Assembly: GCF_002727065.1 (NCBI RefSeq)
Contig: NZ_PDVP01000003.1
Location: 248,001-312,000 of the forward strand
Length of the DNA: 64,000 bases
Reading direction: 5' to 3'
Source of the DNA: Zhengella mangrovi
GTDB lineage: Bacteria; Pseudomonadota; Alphaproteobacteria; Rhizobiales; Rhizobiaceae
The notes beneath the pieces were generated by a model. It saw only the letters and a program-made list of their open reading frames with translations, was not told the origin of the DNA and did not search any database. The position numbers and the translations under genes are program-made. Each line of letters starts with the position of its first letter. Positions within the stretch are counted from its first letter, which is position 1. Positions 1-7,308 of this stretch are shown in pieces.

Positions 1-517
1 TCAGCGAGAACCGGCCAAGATAGCGGTCCTTCAGGTCCTCGACCTCTTCCAGGAACATGATCGATCCCGTCTCCCGGTTTCCGTAGACCAGCGTGACCCG
101 GCTTCCCGGCTCGTGGCTGAGCACCGCCTTGGCAATCGCAAGCATCGGCGTGATCCCCGAGCCTGCCGCGACCAGCAGGTAATCGTGATCGCCGCCGATT
201 TCCGGCGTGAAGCGCCCTTCCGGTTCCATGACGCGGATGATGTCGCCGGCCGACAGCTTTTCCGTCACGAAGCCGGTGAACCGGCCGTCCTCGACCCGCC
301 GGATGCCGACCCGCAGCAGCGGTTCGCCCGGGCCGGAGCAGATCGAGTAGGAGCGGCGGATCTCTTCGCCGCCGATATCCGCGGCGAGCGTCAGGTATTG
401 CCCCGGCTTGAACGCAAAGCGCGTCTTCAGGTCGTCCGGAATGTCGAAGGCGATGGAAACGGCATCGGGCGTTTCCCGGTCGATGCGGGCAACCGTCAAA
501 TCGTGAAATCGGGCCAT
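1..517 (-). CDS. paaE: Phenylacetyl-CoA 1,2-epoxidase reductase subunit PaaE (partial, C-terminus off the left edge)
   Basis: Electron-transfer subunit that passes electrons from NADPH through FAD and a [2Fe-2S] centre to the PaaA di-iron site. About 172 residues are present. They hold the ferredoxin-reductase FAD motif RRSYS near residue 55 and the nucleotide-binding motif GSGITPM near residue 120. The plant-type ferredoxin domain expected at the C-terminus lies beyond position 1. Two ATGs compete. GAGGGA directly abuts the ATG at 523 but lies 6 bases before the ATG at 517, so 517 is the better start. The start overlaps no neighbour and lies 11 bases past the paaD stop, as expected for the last gene of paaABCDE. 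Confidence 0.93.
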   Translation of the reverse strand, partial: MARFHDLTVARIDRETPDAVSIAFDIPDDLKTRFAFKPGQYLTLAADIGGEEIRRSYSICSGPGEPLLRVGIRRVEDGRFTGFVTEKLSAGDIIRVMEPEGRFTPEIGGDHDYLLVAAGSGITPMLAIAKAVLSHEPGSRVTLVYGNRETGSIMFLEEVEDLKDRYLGRFSL

Positions 518-527
518 GATCATTCCC

Positions 528-1028
528 TCACAGGCATTTGAAATAGTCGAAAGGCTCGCGGCAGGAGAGGCAGCGCCAATGCGCCTTGCACGGCGTGGAA
601 CCGAACTCGGACACCCGCTCGGTTTCCGTCGAGCCGCACTTGGGGCAGGCAACTTCCTCCTCGCCGAACAGGGCGCGGATGGAATTGGACGCTTTCTTCG
701 GCGGGGCGATACCGTATTCACGCAGTTTTTCCCGCCCTTCCTCCGTGATCCAGTCGGTCGTCCAGGCCGGGTGCAGGACCCGCTCGACACGCACCTCGAA
801 CCCGGCATCGCGAAGCGCCGCTTCGACCGCCATCTCGATGGCCAGCGTGGCCGGGCAACCGGAATAGGTCGGCGTGACCTTCGCCACGGCCGTTCCATCG
901 TCGTCGAGATCGACGGACCGGAGGATGCCAAGATCGGCGACCGTCACGCAGGGCACTTCCGGGTCCGGCACAGAGGCCGCCGCCTCCCACGCCCTGGCGG
1001 CATCCGTGCCTTGTGCCGTCGTCACCAT
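528..1028 (-). CDS. paaD: Phenylacetyl-CoA epoxidase subunit PaaD
   Basis: Accessory subunit of 166 residues, thought to help mature the iron centre of the epoxidase. The N-terminal half is an MIP18/DUF59-type domain, with SVPDPEVP near residue 16 and CPATLAIEM near residue 60. The C-terminal end carries a zinc-ribbon-like set of cysteines (CPKCGS near 122, then CLSC and a terminal KCL). The start is the ATG at 1028, which overlaps the paaC stop by 7 bases and indicates translational coupling. A longer in-frame reading upstream runs antiparallel through paaC codons and is not real. Confidence 0.93.
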   Translation of the reverse strand: MVTTAQGTDAARAWEAAASVPDPEVPCVTVADLGILRSVDLDDDGTAVAKVTPTYSGCPATLAIEMAVEAALRDAGFEVRVERVLHPAWTTDWITEEGREKLREYGIAPPKKASNSIRALFGEEEVACPKCGSTETERVSEFGSTPCKAHWRCLSCREPFDYFKCL

Positions 1029-1783
1029 GTCGCGCCCGGATAGGTGCGTTGCATGTATTGCAGTTCGGCCAGCAGGTGTCCCATCTCCTCGCCGTGAATG
1101 CCGGAACGTCCGCCGCGCGGCCCCACGTCGCTTTCCGGAACGGCGAGACCGGCGGCCGCGAAGATCGGCCCGATGGTCTGCTCGAAAGCCGGCTTCAGCG
1201 AGGCCGGGTCCGGGGCGACGCCGGCCTGCGCCATGGCATCGGTCACCGCGTCGCTCTGGAACAGTTCGCCCGTGTAGCGATGCAGGGCCTCGACGGCTGC
1301 AGCCATGCGCGACGCGCTCTCCTCGGTTCCGTCGCCAAGCCGGACAACCCATTCGCTGGCATGGCGGATGTGATAGGCCACTTCCTTGATGGCCTTGGCG
1401 GCAATGGCCCGGATGGTTTCGTCGCTCGAGGTCAGGCACTCGGTCCAGTACGCTTCCATGAAGGCCGCGAAATAGAGCTGGCGCAACATGGTATGGGCGA
1501 AATCACCGTTCGGACGCTCGACCAGCAGGCAATTCCTGTACTCGCGTTCCCGGCGCATGTAAGCCAGGTCGTCCTCGCTTCGCCCCTTCCCTTCCAGTTC
1601 GGCCGCGTACTGGTAGAGCGAGCGGGCCTGACCAATGAGATCGAGTGCCATGTTGGGCATGGCCAGGTCTTCCTCGAGCATCGGCGCATGGCCACACCAT
1701 TCGGAGACCCGGTGCCCCAGGATCAGGTGGTCGTCGGCAAGGCGCAGCACCAGCGCCAGCCGGGCTTCGTTCATGTCTGTCAT
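1022..1783 (-). CDS. paaC: Phenylacetyl-CoA epoxidase structural subunit PaaC
   Basis: This 253-residue ferritin-like subunit pairs with PaaA to form the catalytic core. PaaC is a degenerate homologue that, in the characterised enzyme, supports PaaA rather than binding the working metal site. Recognisable stretches are ADDHLILGHRVSEWCGHAP near residue 16, LDLIGQARSLYQYA near residue 48 and KAIKEVAYHIRHASEW near residue 135. The length matches the family, and the gene sits third in paaABCDE, between paaB and paaD. Confidence 0.94.
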   Translation of the reverse strand: MTDMNEARLALVLRLADDHLILGHRVSEWCGHAPMLEEDLAMPNMALDLIGQARSLYQYAAELEGKGRSEDDLAYMRREREYRNCLLVERPNGDFAHTMLRQLYFAAFMEAYWTECLTSSDETIRAIAAKAIKEVAYHIRHASEWVVRLGDGTEESASRMAAAVEALHRYTGELFQSDAVTDAMAQAGVAPDPASLKPAFEQTIGPIFAAAGLAVPESDVGPRGGRSGIHGEEMGHLLAELQYMQRTYPGATW

Positions 1784-1834
1784 GTCTTCGTTCCTTGGCG
1801 GATTGGGCGATGTCGGCGGGGCGTGAACGCCCGC

Positions 1835-2119
1835 TTACATGTGGCCCACGTCCTCGGGGATGTCGTAGAACGTCGGGTGACGGTAGATCTTGGAGGCCGT
1901 CGGTTCGAAATTCTCGTCCTTCTGCGACGGGTCCGACGCTGTGATCGCGCTCGACGGCACGACCCAGATCGACGTTCCCTCTCCGCGCCGGGTGTAGACG
2001 TCCCGCGCGGCCTGCAGCGCCAGTTCGGCATCAGCGGCGTGCAGCGATCCGCAATGCTTGTGGGACAGGCCGTTGCGCGGCCGGATGAAGACTTCCCAAA
2101 GGGGCGTTTCCTTGCTCAT
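1835..2119 (-). CDS. paaB: Phenylacetyl-CoA epoxidase subunit PaaB
   Basis: Small (94-residue) non-catalytic subunit that bridges PaaA-PaaC heterodimers in the epoxidase complex. The N-terminus TPLWEVFIRPRNGLSHKH and the C-terminal IYRHPTFYDIPEDVGHM are characteristic of PaaB. The start is the ATG at 2119, preceded by AAGGTTGAAGGAACC, which supplies a ribosome-binding site. It lies 17 bases after the paaA stop. A longer upstream reading overlaps paaA and is rejected. Confidence 0.95.
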   Translation of the reverse strand: MSKETPLWEVFIRPRNGLSHKHCGSLHAADAELALQAARDVYTRRGEGTSIWVVPSSAITASDPSQKDENFEPTASKIYRHPTFYDIPEDVGHM

Positions 2120-2136
2120 GGCTGGTTCCTTCAACC

Positions 2137-3144
2137 TTATTCTGCGGCAATCTTGGCGGCTTCGGCGCGCGCCTTGCGCTTCTCGGCATGGGCAAGCGCG
2201 GCATCGCGCACCCAGGCACCGTCTTCCCAAGCCTTGCGCCGGGCCGCGATACGGTCGCGGTTCATCGGGCCGTTGCCCTTGACCACGTGCCAGAACTCGT
2301 CCCAGTCGATCTTGCCGAAATCGTAGCCACCCTTGCCGTCATTCTTGTCCGGGTTCCACTTCAGGTCCGGGTCGGGAAAGGTCAGCCCGATGAACTCGCC
2401 CTGCGGCACCGTGGCATCGACGAATTTCTGGCGCAGCTCGTCGTTGGAGAATCGCTTGATCTTCCACTTCATCGACTGGTCGCCATGCTGGCTGTCGCTG
2501 TCATGCGGGCCGAACATCATCAGCGACGGCCACCACCAGCGGTTCAAGGCATCCTGCGCCATCTCCTTCTGTTCGTCCGTGCCGCGCATCAGCGTCATCA
2601 TGATCTCGTAGCCCTGGCGCTGGTGGAAGCTTTCCTCCTTGCAGACGCGGATCATGGCGCGGGCATAGGGCCCGAACGAACAGCGGCACAGCGGGATCTG
2701 GTTCATGATCGCCGCCCCGTCGACCAACCAGCCGATGGCACCGATATCCGCCCAGGTCAAGGTCGGGTAATTGAAGATCGACGAGTACTTCGCCTTGCCC
2801 GACAGCAGTTCCTCGGTCATCTGGTCGCGGCTGACGCCCAGCGTCTCTGCCGCCGAATAGAGGTAGAGGCCGTGGCCACCCTCGTCCTGTACCTTGGCCA
2901 GCAGCGCGGCCTTGCGCTTGAGGCTCGGCGCGCGGGTGATCCAGTTGCCCTCCGGCAGCATGCCGACGATCTCCGAATGTGCGTGCTGGCCGATCTGGCG
3001 GATCAGCGTGCGCCGGTACCCTTCGGGCATGGCGTCGTTCGGCTCGATCTTTTCCTCGGCATCGATACGGGCCTGGAAGGCGGCCAGGAAGGCCTCGTCC
3101 TCTTCCGTTGCGGTGTTCGCGCCGATAAGCCCTTGGCTGTACAT
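2137..3144 (-). CDS. paaA: Phenylacetyl-CoA epoxidase catalytic subunit PaaA
   Basis: Di-iron oxygenase subunit of 335 residues that converts phenylacetyl-CoA to ring-1,2-epoxyphenylacetyl-CoA, the first ring-activating step of the pathway. The carboxylate-bridged iron motifs are visible as two ExxH elements, in [10 protein letters not shown] near residue 90 and in [12 protein letters not shown] near residue 170. The start at 3144 is preceded by GGAGG with an 8-base spacing. A longer frame beginning at 3549 only runs antisense through the divergent thioesterase gene. The gene leads the leftward paaABCDE operon, whose promoter must lie between 3145 and 3252. Confidence 0.96.
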   Translation of the reverse strand: MYSQGLIGANTATEEDEAFLAAFQARIDAEEKIEPNDAMPEGYRRTLIRQIGQHAHSEIVGMLPEGNWITRAPSLKRKAALLAKVQDEGGHGLYLYSAAETLGVSRDQMTEELLSGKAKYSSIFNYPTLTWADIGAIGWLVDGAAIMNQIPLCRCSFGPYARAMIRVCKEESFHQRQGYEIMMTLMRGTDEQKEMAQDALNRWWWPSLMMFGPHDSDSQHGDQSMKWKIKRFSNDELRQKFVDATVPQGEFIGLTFPDPDLKWNPDKNDGKGGYDFGKIDWDEFWHVVKGNGPMNRDRIAARRKAWEDGAWVRDAALAHAEKRKARAEAAKIAAE

Positions 3145-3180
3145 GTGATTTCCTCCAGACTTGGACGTCCGTTGCGTCTC

Positions 3181-3197
3181 GTCACATAACATGTAAC
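3181..3197. promoter_or_regulatory. Candidate operator between paaA and the divergent thioesterase gene
   Basis: Imperfect inverted repeat GTCACAT-AAC-ATGTAAC (6 of 7 arm bases pair) in the 108-base divergent intergenic region. It sits 37 bases upstream of the paaA start, in an AT-rich patch that stands out in this genome. The likely binder is PaaX or the TetR protein encoded nearby, but nothing in the sequence tells them apart. The site differs from the palindrome between paaI and paaZ, so two regulators may be involved. Confidence 0.4.
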
Positions 3198-3252
3198 AAA
3201 AATTCGAATGGATTTCAATTCGCCGTAACATAAAATCGGCAAGGGAGGAAGA

Positions 3253-3669
3253 ATGAGCCTGCTGACGACCACCGAAACCGACGCGGTCCTCGAAAAGATG
3301 TTTGCCCCCTTCATCCGCCGCATGGGCCTGAAAACCGTGTCCGTCGGCGAAAGGGAAACGACCTTTCTCCTGCCCGGCGACATGGACTTCGTGCATGGCG
3401 GCGGCGTCATCTGCGGCCAGGCCATCGCGTCGGCCGCCGACACCTGCGCCATTCTCGCCCTCGCCGCCGCCAACGGCCGGTTCCGCATGGTGACGACGGT
3501 CGACCTGACGACTCACTTCATCCGGCCGCTCAAGCCGGTTGATGCGCATGTCCGCATCGTCATCGAATCGAATGGAAAGCGCATGGCCTACCTGCGCGCC
3601 GAGATCGCCCCGGTCGGGTCGGACAAGCTGTCTGCCACGGCGACGGGCGCCTTCATGTATCTCGACTGA
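3253..3669 (+). CDS. PaaI-like hotdog-fold acyl-CoA thioesterase
   Basis: A 138-residue PaaI/YdiI-type hotdog thioesterase. The family signature [19 protein letters not shown] lies near residues 46-64, followed by a strand with [13 protein letters not shown] near residue 83. Such enzymes hydrolyse aryl-CoA or acyl-CoA esters. Beside the epoxidase genes it probably rescues CoA from stalled or toxic phenylacetate intermediates. The start is supported by AAGGGAGGAAGA immediately upstream. It is transcribed away from paaA and converges on paaX. The canonical PaaI is the other thioesterase at 6621-7052, so the window has two in this locus. Confidence 0.82.
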   Translation: MSLLTTTETDAVLEKMFAPFIRRMGLKTVSVGERETTFLLPGDMDFVHGGGVICGQAIASAADTCAILALAAANGRFRMVTTVDLTTHFIRPLKPVDAHVRIVIESNGKRMAYLRAEIAPVGSDKLSATATGAFMYLD

Positions 3670-3752
3670 TGATGGCCGGACGCAGGAAAACGACTACACA
3701 TCAGTGACTTGCCCGCAGGACTGAAGGCACTGCCTCCGGGACTTGAATCGGA

Positions 3753-4640
3753 TTACGAACGGGAAATCGCCGGCTGGATACCGAACCGCTGCGCAAAGAC
3801 GAGCGGATCGCGCTGGGCGACCAGTCCCTGCTCGTCGAGCCAGGTCTCGCTGCCCGGAACGAGTGGCGCATAGACCCGCCGGACGACCACGCGTGCCCGC
3901 TCGCCCGGCCAGTTGGCCGGCAGCAGCGAGGCCGGCAAACCCGGATCGCGCAGCACGAGGCGGCGCCAGTCATGGATCAGCAGCGTGCGCGCAGCCATGG
4001 CGTCGAGCGGCGCAAGTCGCTCTCCGCCGCCGAGCCGCTGGGCCATCGTCGACCAGTTGGAGATGAACCGCTCATATCCTCCGCCCAGGTCGTCAAGGTT
4101 CCACAGGGCGGTCAGTCCCGCGGGCATGTCGCTTCCCGGCCCGTTGATGACCAGCATGCCGGCACCGGCCTGTGTGTCGGCCAGCCGTCCCGGCTTCATC
4201 AGCACCTGCCCGCCAAGGCGGACAAAGCCGTCCTCCACCAGTTTCGCCGCCTGGGCAGCGGGTAGCGCGGCCGGGGCGATGAGCACGGTCCAGGATCCGT
4301 CCCAGGATGGCGGACCCTCTGCGTAGATCCGGCGTGTCGCTTCGTCGAAGGCATGACGGCCGGCGGTGGCGAGATGGTAAAAGCTGAGCCGCCCTTCCCT
4401 CTCGCGCTTCACCCACCCGTCGGCGGCAAGCCGCGACATGGCGGTGCGCACGGCTCCGGCCTCCACGCCCAGCCGCTCCATGACCGCCTGGATATCGGCA
4501 AGCGCGGCGCGCTCGCCCCGCGGCACGACGGCGTCACCCAGAAAGGTGATGACAAGCGACCAGACACGCAAACGCGGCTCGGCATGGAGCGCGGCGATGC
4601 GCTGGTTGAATTCATCGGTGAGAAGAGATCTCGCATCCAT
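3753..4640 (-). CDS. paaX: PaaX-family transcriptional repressor
   Basis: Repressor of phenylacetate genes, 295 residues. In studied PaaX proteins, phenylacetyl-CoA releases the repressor from DNA. The N-terminal winged-helix is clear from RGERAALADIQAVMERLG through AVRTAMSRLAADGWVKRE (about residues 35-75), followed by the PaaX C-terminal domain. The ATG at 4640 gives the family length; upstream in-frame codons would run into the TetR gene. It is the last gene of a leftward unit after paaI, paaK and the TetR gene, 38 bases from its neighbour. Confidence 0.9.
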   Translation of the reverse strand: MDARSLLTDEFNQRIAALHAEPRLRVWSLVITFLGDAVVPRGERAALADIQAVMERLGVEAGAVRTAMSRLAADGWVKREREGRLSFYHLATAGRHAFDEATRRIYAEGPPSWDGSWTVLIAPAALPAAQAAKLVEDGFVRLGGQVLMKPGRLADTQAGAGMLVINGPGSDMPAGLTALWNLDDLGGGYERFISNWSTMAQRLGGGERLAPLDAMAARTLLIHDWRRLVLRDPGLPASLLPANWPGERARVVVRRVYAPLVPGSETWLDEQGLVAQRDPLVFAQRFGIQPAISRS

Positions 4641-4678
4641 GACGGCTATGTGCCACGACACGCCGCGCTTGCAAAGCC

Positions 4679-5275
4679 TCAGCCCAGGTCGTGCACACCG
4701 GCAACGAGAATCCGCGTGGCAAGCCGTGCATAGTCCTCGCGCGTGAAGGCGCGGCCGTCCCGGAACCACATGTAGGCCCAGTTCAGCATGCCGAACAGCG
4801 CCATGGTCACCGGCTTCAGCAGGTCACCGCCCTCGAACGCAACGGGATTGACCGCCCGGATCGCATCGGAAAACAGCCGCACGAGATGCCGCTCCATGGC
4901 CTTTAGTTCCGCCTGCTGCTCCTCTGGCAGGAAACGCATCGTTCCGAGCTGTACCTTGTGCTTGGAATCGGCGTCCCGATAGCATTCCAGGAGTGCGCCG
5001 ACGAGCACCTCGAGGCGGCTTTCGGGATCGAGGTCCGGCCGGTCGGCTTCTTCCACTGCTTCGATCAACTCGCTCAGGTGATTGGCGATGATGTCGTAGA
5101 GCATCGCCTCCTTGGACGAATAGTAATGGTAGAGCAGCGCCTTGGACACGCCGCAGCGCCGTGCCACCTCCGCCATGGACGTGCGGTCATAGCCATCCTC
5201 GGCAAAGACCTGCGCCGCCGTGCGCGAGATCGCCTCGCGCTTGTCGTCGTGATCCTTGGCGCGGGTCCGGGCCAT
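4679..5275 (-). CDS. TetR-family regulator, PaaR-like by context
   Basis: A 198-residue TetR/AcrR protein. The helix-turn-helix covers residues 12-55, with DGYDRTSMAEVARRCGVSKALLYHYYSSKEAML broadly matching the family. The C-terminal ligand domain is not diagnostic. It starts 3 bases after the paaK stop, so the two genes are co-translated. In Betaproteobacteria and Actinobacteria a TetR regulator, PaaR, controls phenylacetate genes, and a TetR-type palindrome sits upstream of paaI in this unit. Control of paaI-paaK-tetR-paaX and paaZ is therefore a reasonable inference, but not shown. Confidence 0.85.
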   Translation of the reverse strand: MARTRAKDHDDKREAISRTAAQVFAEDGYDRTSMAEVARRCGVSKALLYHYYSSKEAMLYDIIANHLSELIEAVEEADRPDLDPESRLEVLVGALLECYRDADSKHKVQLGTMRFLPEEQQAELKAMERHLVRLFSDAIRAVNPVAFEGGDLLKPVTMALFGMLNWAYMWFRDGRAFTREDYARLATRILVAGVHDLG

Positions 5276-5278
5276 GCC

Positions 5279-6592
5279 TCAGTCACCCTTGGGACGGTTG
5301 TCGACCACGCGGACCGCCTTGCCCTGGCTGCGGGCCACGCCGTCCGGTTCGGTGACATCGATCCGCGTCGAGACGCCGACCACGCTCTTGATGTGATGCG
5401 CCAGTTCCTTCGCCGATGCCGCGCGGGCCTCGCTCGCCGCTTCGCCGGGCGTCGCTTCGACGTGAACCGTCATCACGTCCATCCGGCCCTCGCGGGTCAG
5501 TTCGATCTGGAAATGCGGCGCCAGCCCGGCGACTTTCAGGATCTGCTCCTCGATCTGCGTCGGGAAAACGTTGACGCCGCGCAGGATGATCATGTCGTCG
5601 GACCGGCCGGTGATCTTTTCCATGCGCCGCATGCTGCGCGCCGTGCCGGGAAGCAGGCGCGTCAGGTCGCGGGTCCGGTAGCGGATGATCGGGAAGGCCT
5701 CCTTGGACAGCGACGTGAAGACGAGCTCGCCCTTTTCGCCGTCCGGCAGCACCTCGCCCGTCGCCGGATCGATGATCTCGGGATAGAAATGGTCCTCCCA
5801 GATGTGCAGCCCGTCCTTGGTCTCGACGCATTCGTTGGCCACGCCCGGGCCCATCACCTCCGAAAGGCCGTAAATATCGACCGCGTGCATGTCGAACGCC
5901 TGCTCGATTTCCTCGCGCATGGCATTGGTCCACGGCTCGGCGCCGAAGATGCCGACCTGCAGCGGGCTCTTGCGCGGATCGAGCCCGGCGGCCCTGTACT
6001 GGTCGAGGATCGACAGCATGTAGGACGGCGTCACCATGATCGTGGAGGCGCCGAAATCCTCGATCAGCGTCACCTGTCGCTCGGTCATGCCGCCGGAAAC
6101 GGGCACGACCGTGCAGCCCAGCCGCTCTGCCCCGTAGTGAGCGCCGAGGCCGCCGGTGAACAGCCCGTAGCCGTAGGCGACGTGGACGATGTCACCGGGC
6201 CGTGTGCCTGATGCGCGCAGCGAGCGGGCCACCATGTCCGCCCACGTCTCGATGTCCCTTTTCGTGTATCCGACCACCGTCGGCTTGCCGGTTGTCCCCG
6301 AGGAAGCGTGGATGCGGACCACCTGCTCCCGCGGCACGGCGAACATGCCGAACGGGTAATTGTCACGCAGGTCGGTTTTCACCGTGAAGGGAAACTTCGA
6401 AAGGTCCGACAGTTGCTTCAGATCGTCGGGATGAACACCGGCCGCGTCGAACTTCGCACGGTAGAACGGCACGTTTTCATAGGCATGCCTCAACGACCAC
6501 TTCAGCCGTTCCAGCTGCAGCGCCTGGATTTCATCGCGCGATGCGATCTCGATCGGATCCAGATCCTCCTTGCGGGGCGTCAGGTCTTTCAT
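5279..6592 (-). CDS. paaK: Phenylacetate-CoA ligase
   Basis: Activates phenylacetate to phenylacetyl-CoA with ATP. The 437-residue length is typical. Adenylate-forming motifs are present: HASSGTTGKPTVVGYTKRD near residue 93, the aromatic-ligase segment YGLSEVMGPGVANEC near residue 239, and GRSDDMIILRGVNVFPTQIE near residue 330. It lies 28 bases downstream of paaI and 3 bases upstream of the TetR gene in one leftward unit, separated from the epoxidase operon by paaX and a rightward thioesterase gene. Confidence 0.96.
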   Translation of the reverse strand: MKDLTPRKEDLDPIEIASRDEIQALQLERLKWSLRHAYENVPFYRAKFDAAGVHPDDLKQLSDLSKFPFTVKTDLRDNYPFGMFAVPREQVVRIHASSGTTGKPTVVGYTKRDIETWADMVARSLRASGTRPGDIVHVAYGYGLFTGGLGAHYGAERLGCTVVPVSGGMTERQVTLIEDFGASTIMVTPSYMLSILDQYRAAGLDPRKSPLQVGIFGAEPWTNAMREEIEQAFDMHAVDIYGLSEVMGPGVANECVETKDGLHIWEDHFYPEIIDPATGEVLPDGEKGELVFTSLSKEAFPIIRYRTRDLTRLLPGTARSMRRMEKITGRSDDMIILRGVNVFPTQIEEQILKVAGLAPHFQIELTREGRMDVMTVHVEATPGEAASEARAASAKELAHHIKSVVGVSTRIDVTEPDGVARSQGKAVRVVDNRPKGD

Positions 6593-6620
6593 GCTGTCCT
6601 CCGGTTGGCCGGCACCGGCC

Positions 6621-7052
6621 TCATTCCTCGAAATGCTGTCCCTTGATCACGCGGCTGTTGCCGCGGAATTCCGCGATGATCCGCCCGTCCTGGTTGGTCA
6701 CGGAGACATCGTAGATGCCGGACCGGCCAAAGCGCGCGACCTCGCGGCATCGCGCGGTCAGGCGGTCACCCAGCATGCCCGGCGCAACGAAGGTGATCGT
6801 GTTCGACTGCGCCACGACGATCTGGTTGTAGGAATTGCAGGCAAAGGCAAACGCGCTGTCGGCCAGCGTGAAGATGTAGCCGCCGTGGCAGATGTCATGC
6901 CCGTTGGTATGGTGCTTCTCGACCGTCATGGAAAGCACGGCCGTTCCGGCCCCCACCTCGTCAAGGCTCATGCCGAGCCATTTCGAGGCATCGTCATTGG
7001 CCCACATGGCCTGCGCGCTCTTGCGCGCGATCTCGTCCGGCGACAGCGTCAT
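6621..7052 (-). CDS. paaI: Hydroxyphenylacetyl-CoA thioesterase PaaI
   Basis: Canonical PaaI-type hotdog thioesterase, 143 residues. The signature HTNGHDICHGGYIFTLADSAFAFACNSY spans about residues 47-74, with the catalytic-site Asp in TLADSAF. PaaI hydrolyses ring-hydroxylated phenylacetyl-CoAs that form when the epoxide goes astray, and so releases trapped CoA. It is the first gene of the leftward paaI-paaK-tetR-paaX unit, and its promoter lies in the 256-base region shared with paaZ. Confidence 0.93.
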   Translation of the reverse strand: MTLSPDEIARKSAQAMWANDDASKWLGMSLDEVGAGTAVLSMTVEKHHTNGHDICHGGYIFTLADSAFAFACNSYNQIVVAQSNTITFVAPGMLGDRLTARCREVARFGRSGIYDVSVTNQDGRIIAEFRGNSRVIKGQHFEE

Positions 7053-7113
7053 CGCCCTCTCCTCCCTGAAGAAACGGCGCCTCCCGCACCGTCAATATCA
7101 AGACTTGCATAAA

Positions 7114-7127
7114 CCGACCGGACGGTC
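7114..7127. promoter_or_regulatory. TetR-type palindromic operator between paaI and paaZ
   Basis: ACCGACC-GGACGGT, two 7-base arms with 6 paired positions and no spacer. This is the layout typical of TetR-family operators. It lies 62 bases upstream of paaI and 181 bases upstream of paaZ, flanked by AT-rich DNA. The TetR protein encoded at 4679-5275 is the natural candidate ligand. No matching site was seen in front of paaA. Confidence 0.55.
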
Positions 7128-7308
7128 AATAATACTTGAAACCGGAATGGACAGTTCCGGCGGGAGGAGATTTTGTCCGTCGACCGCCATCGGGCTGCAG
7201 AGGGGCCAGTCAGGCTGCCCCATCGCCAGCGTGCCTTGGCTTCGTCGCCGGCTGTTCCCCCGTTCTTCATCCGCGTTCAAAGCAAGTGAAGCCCGAGGAA
7301 AACGCCCC

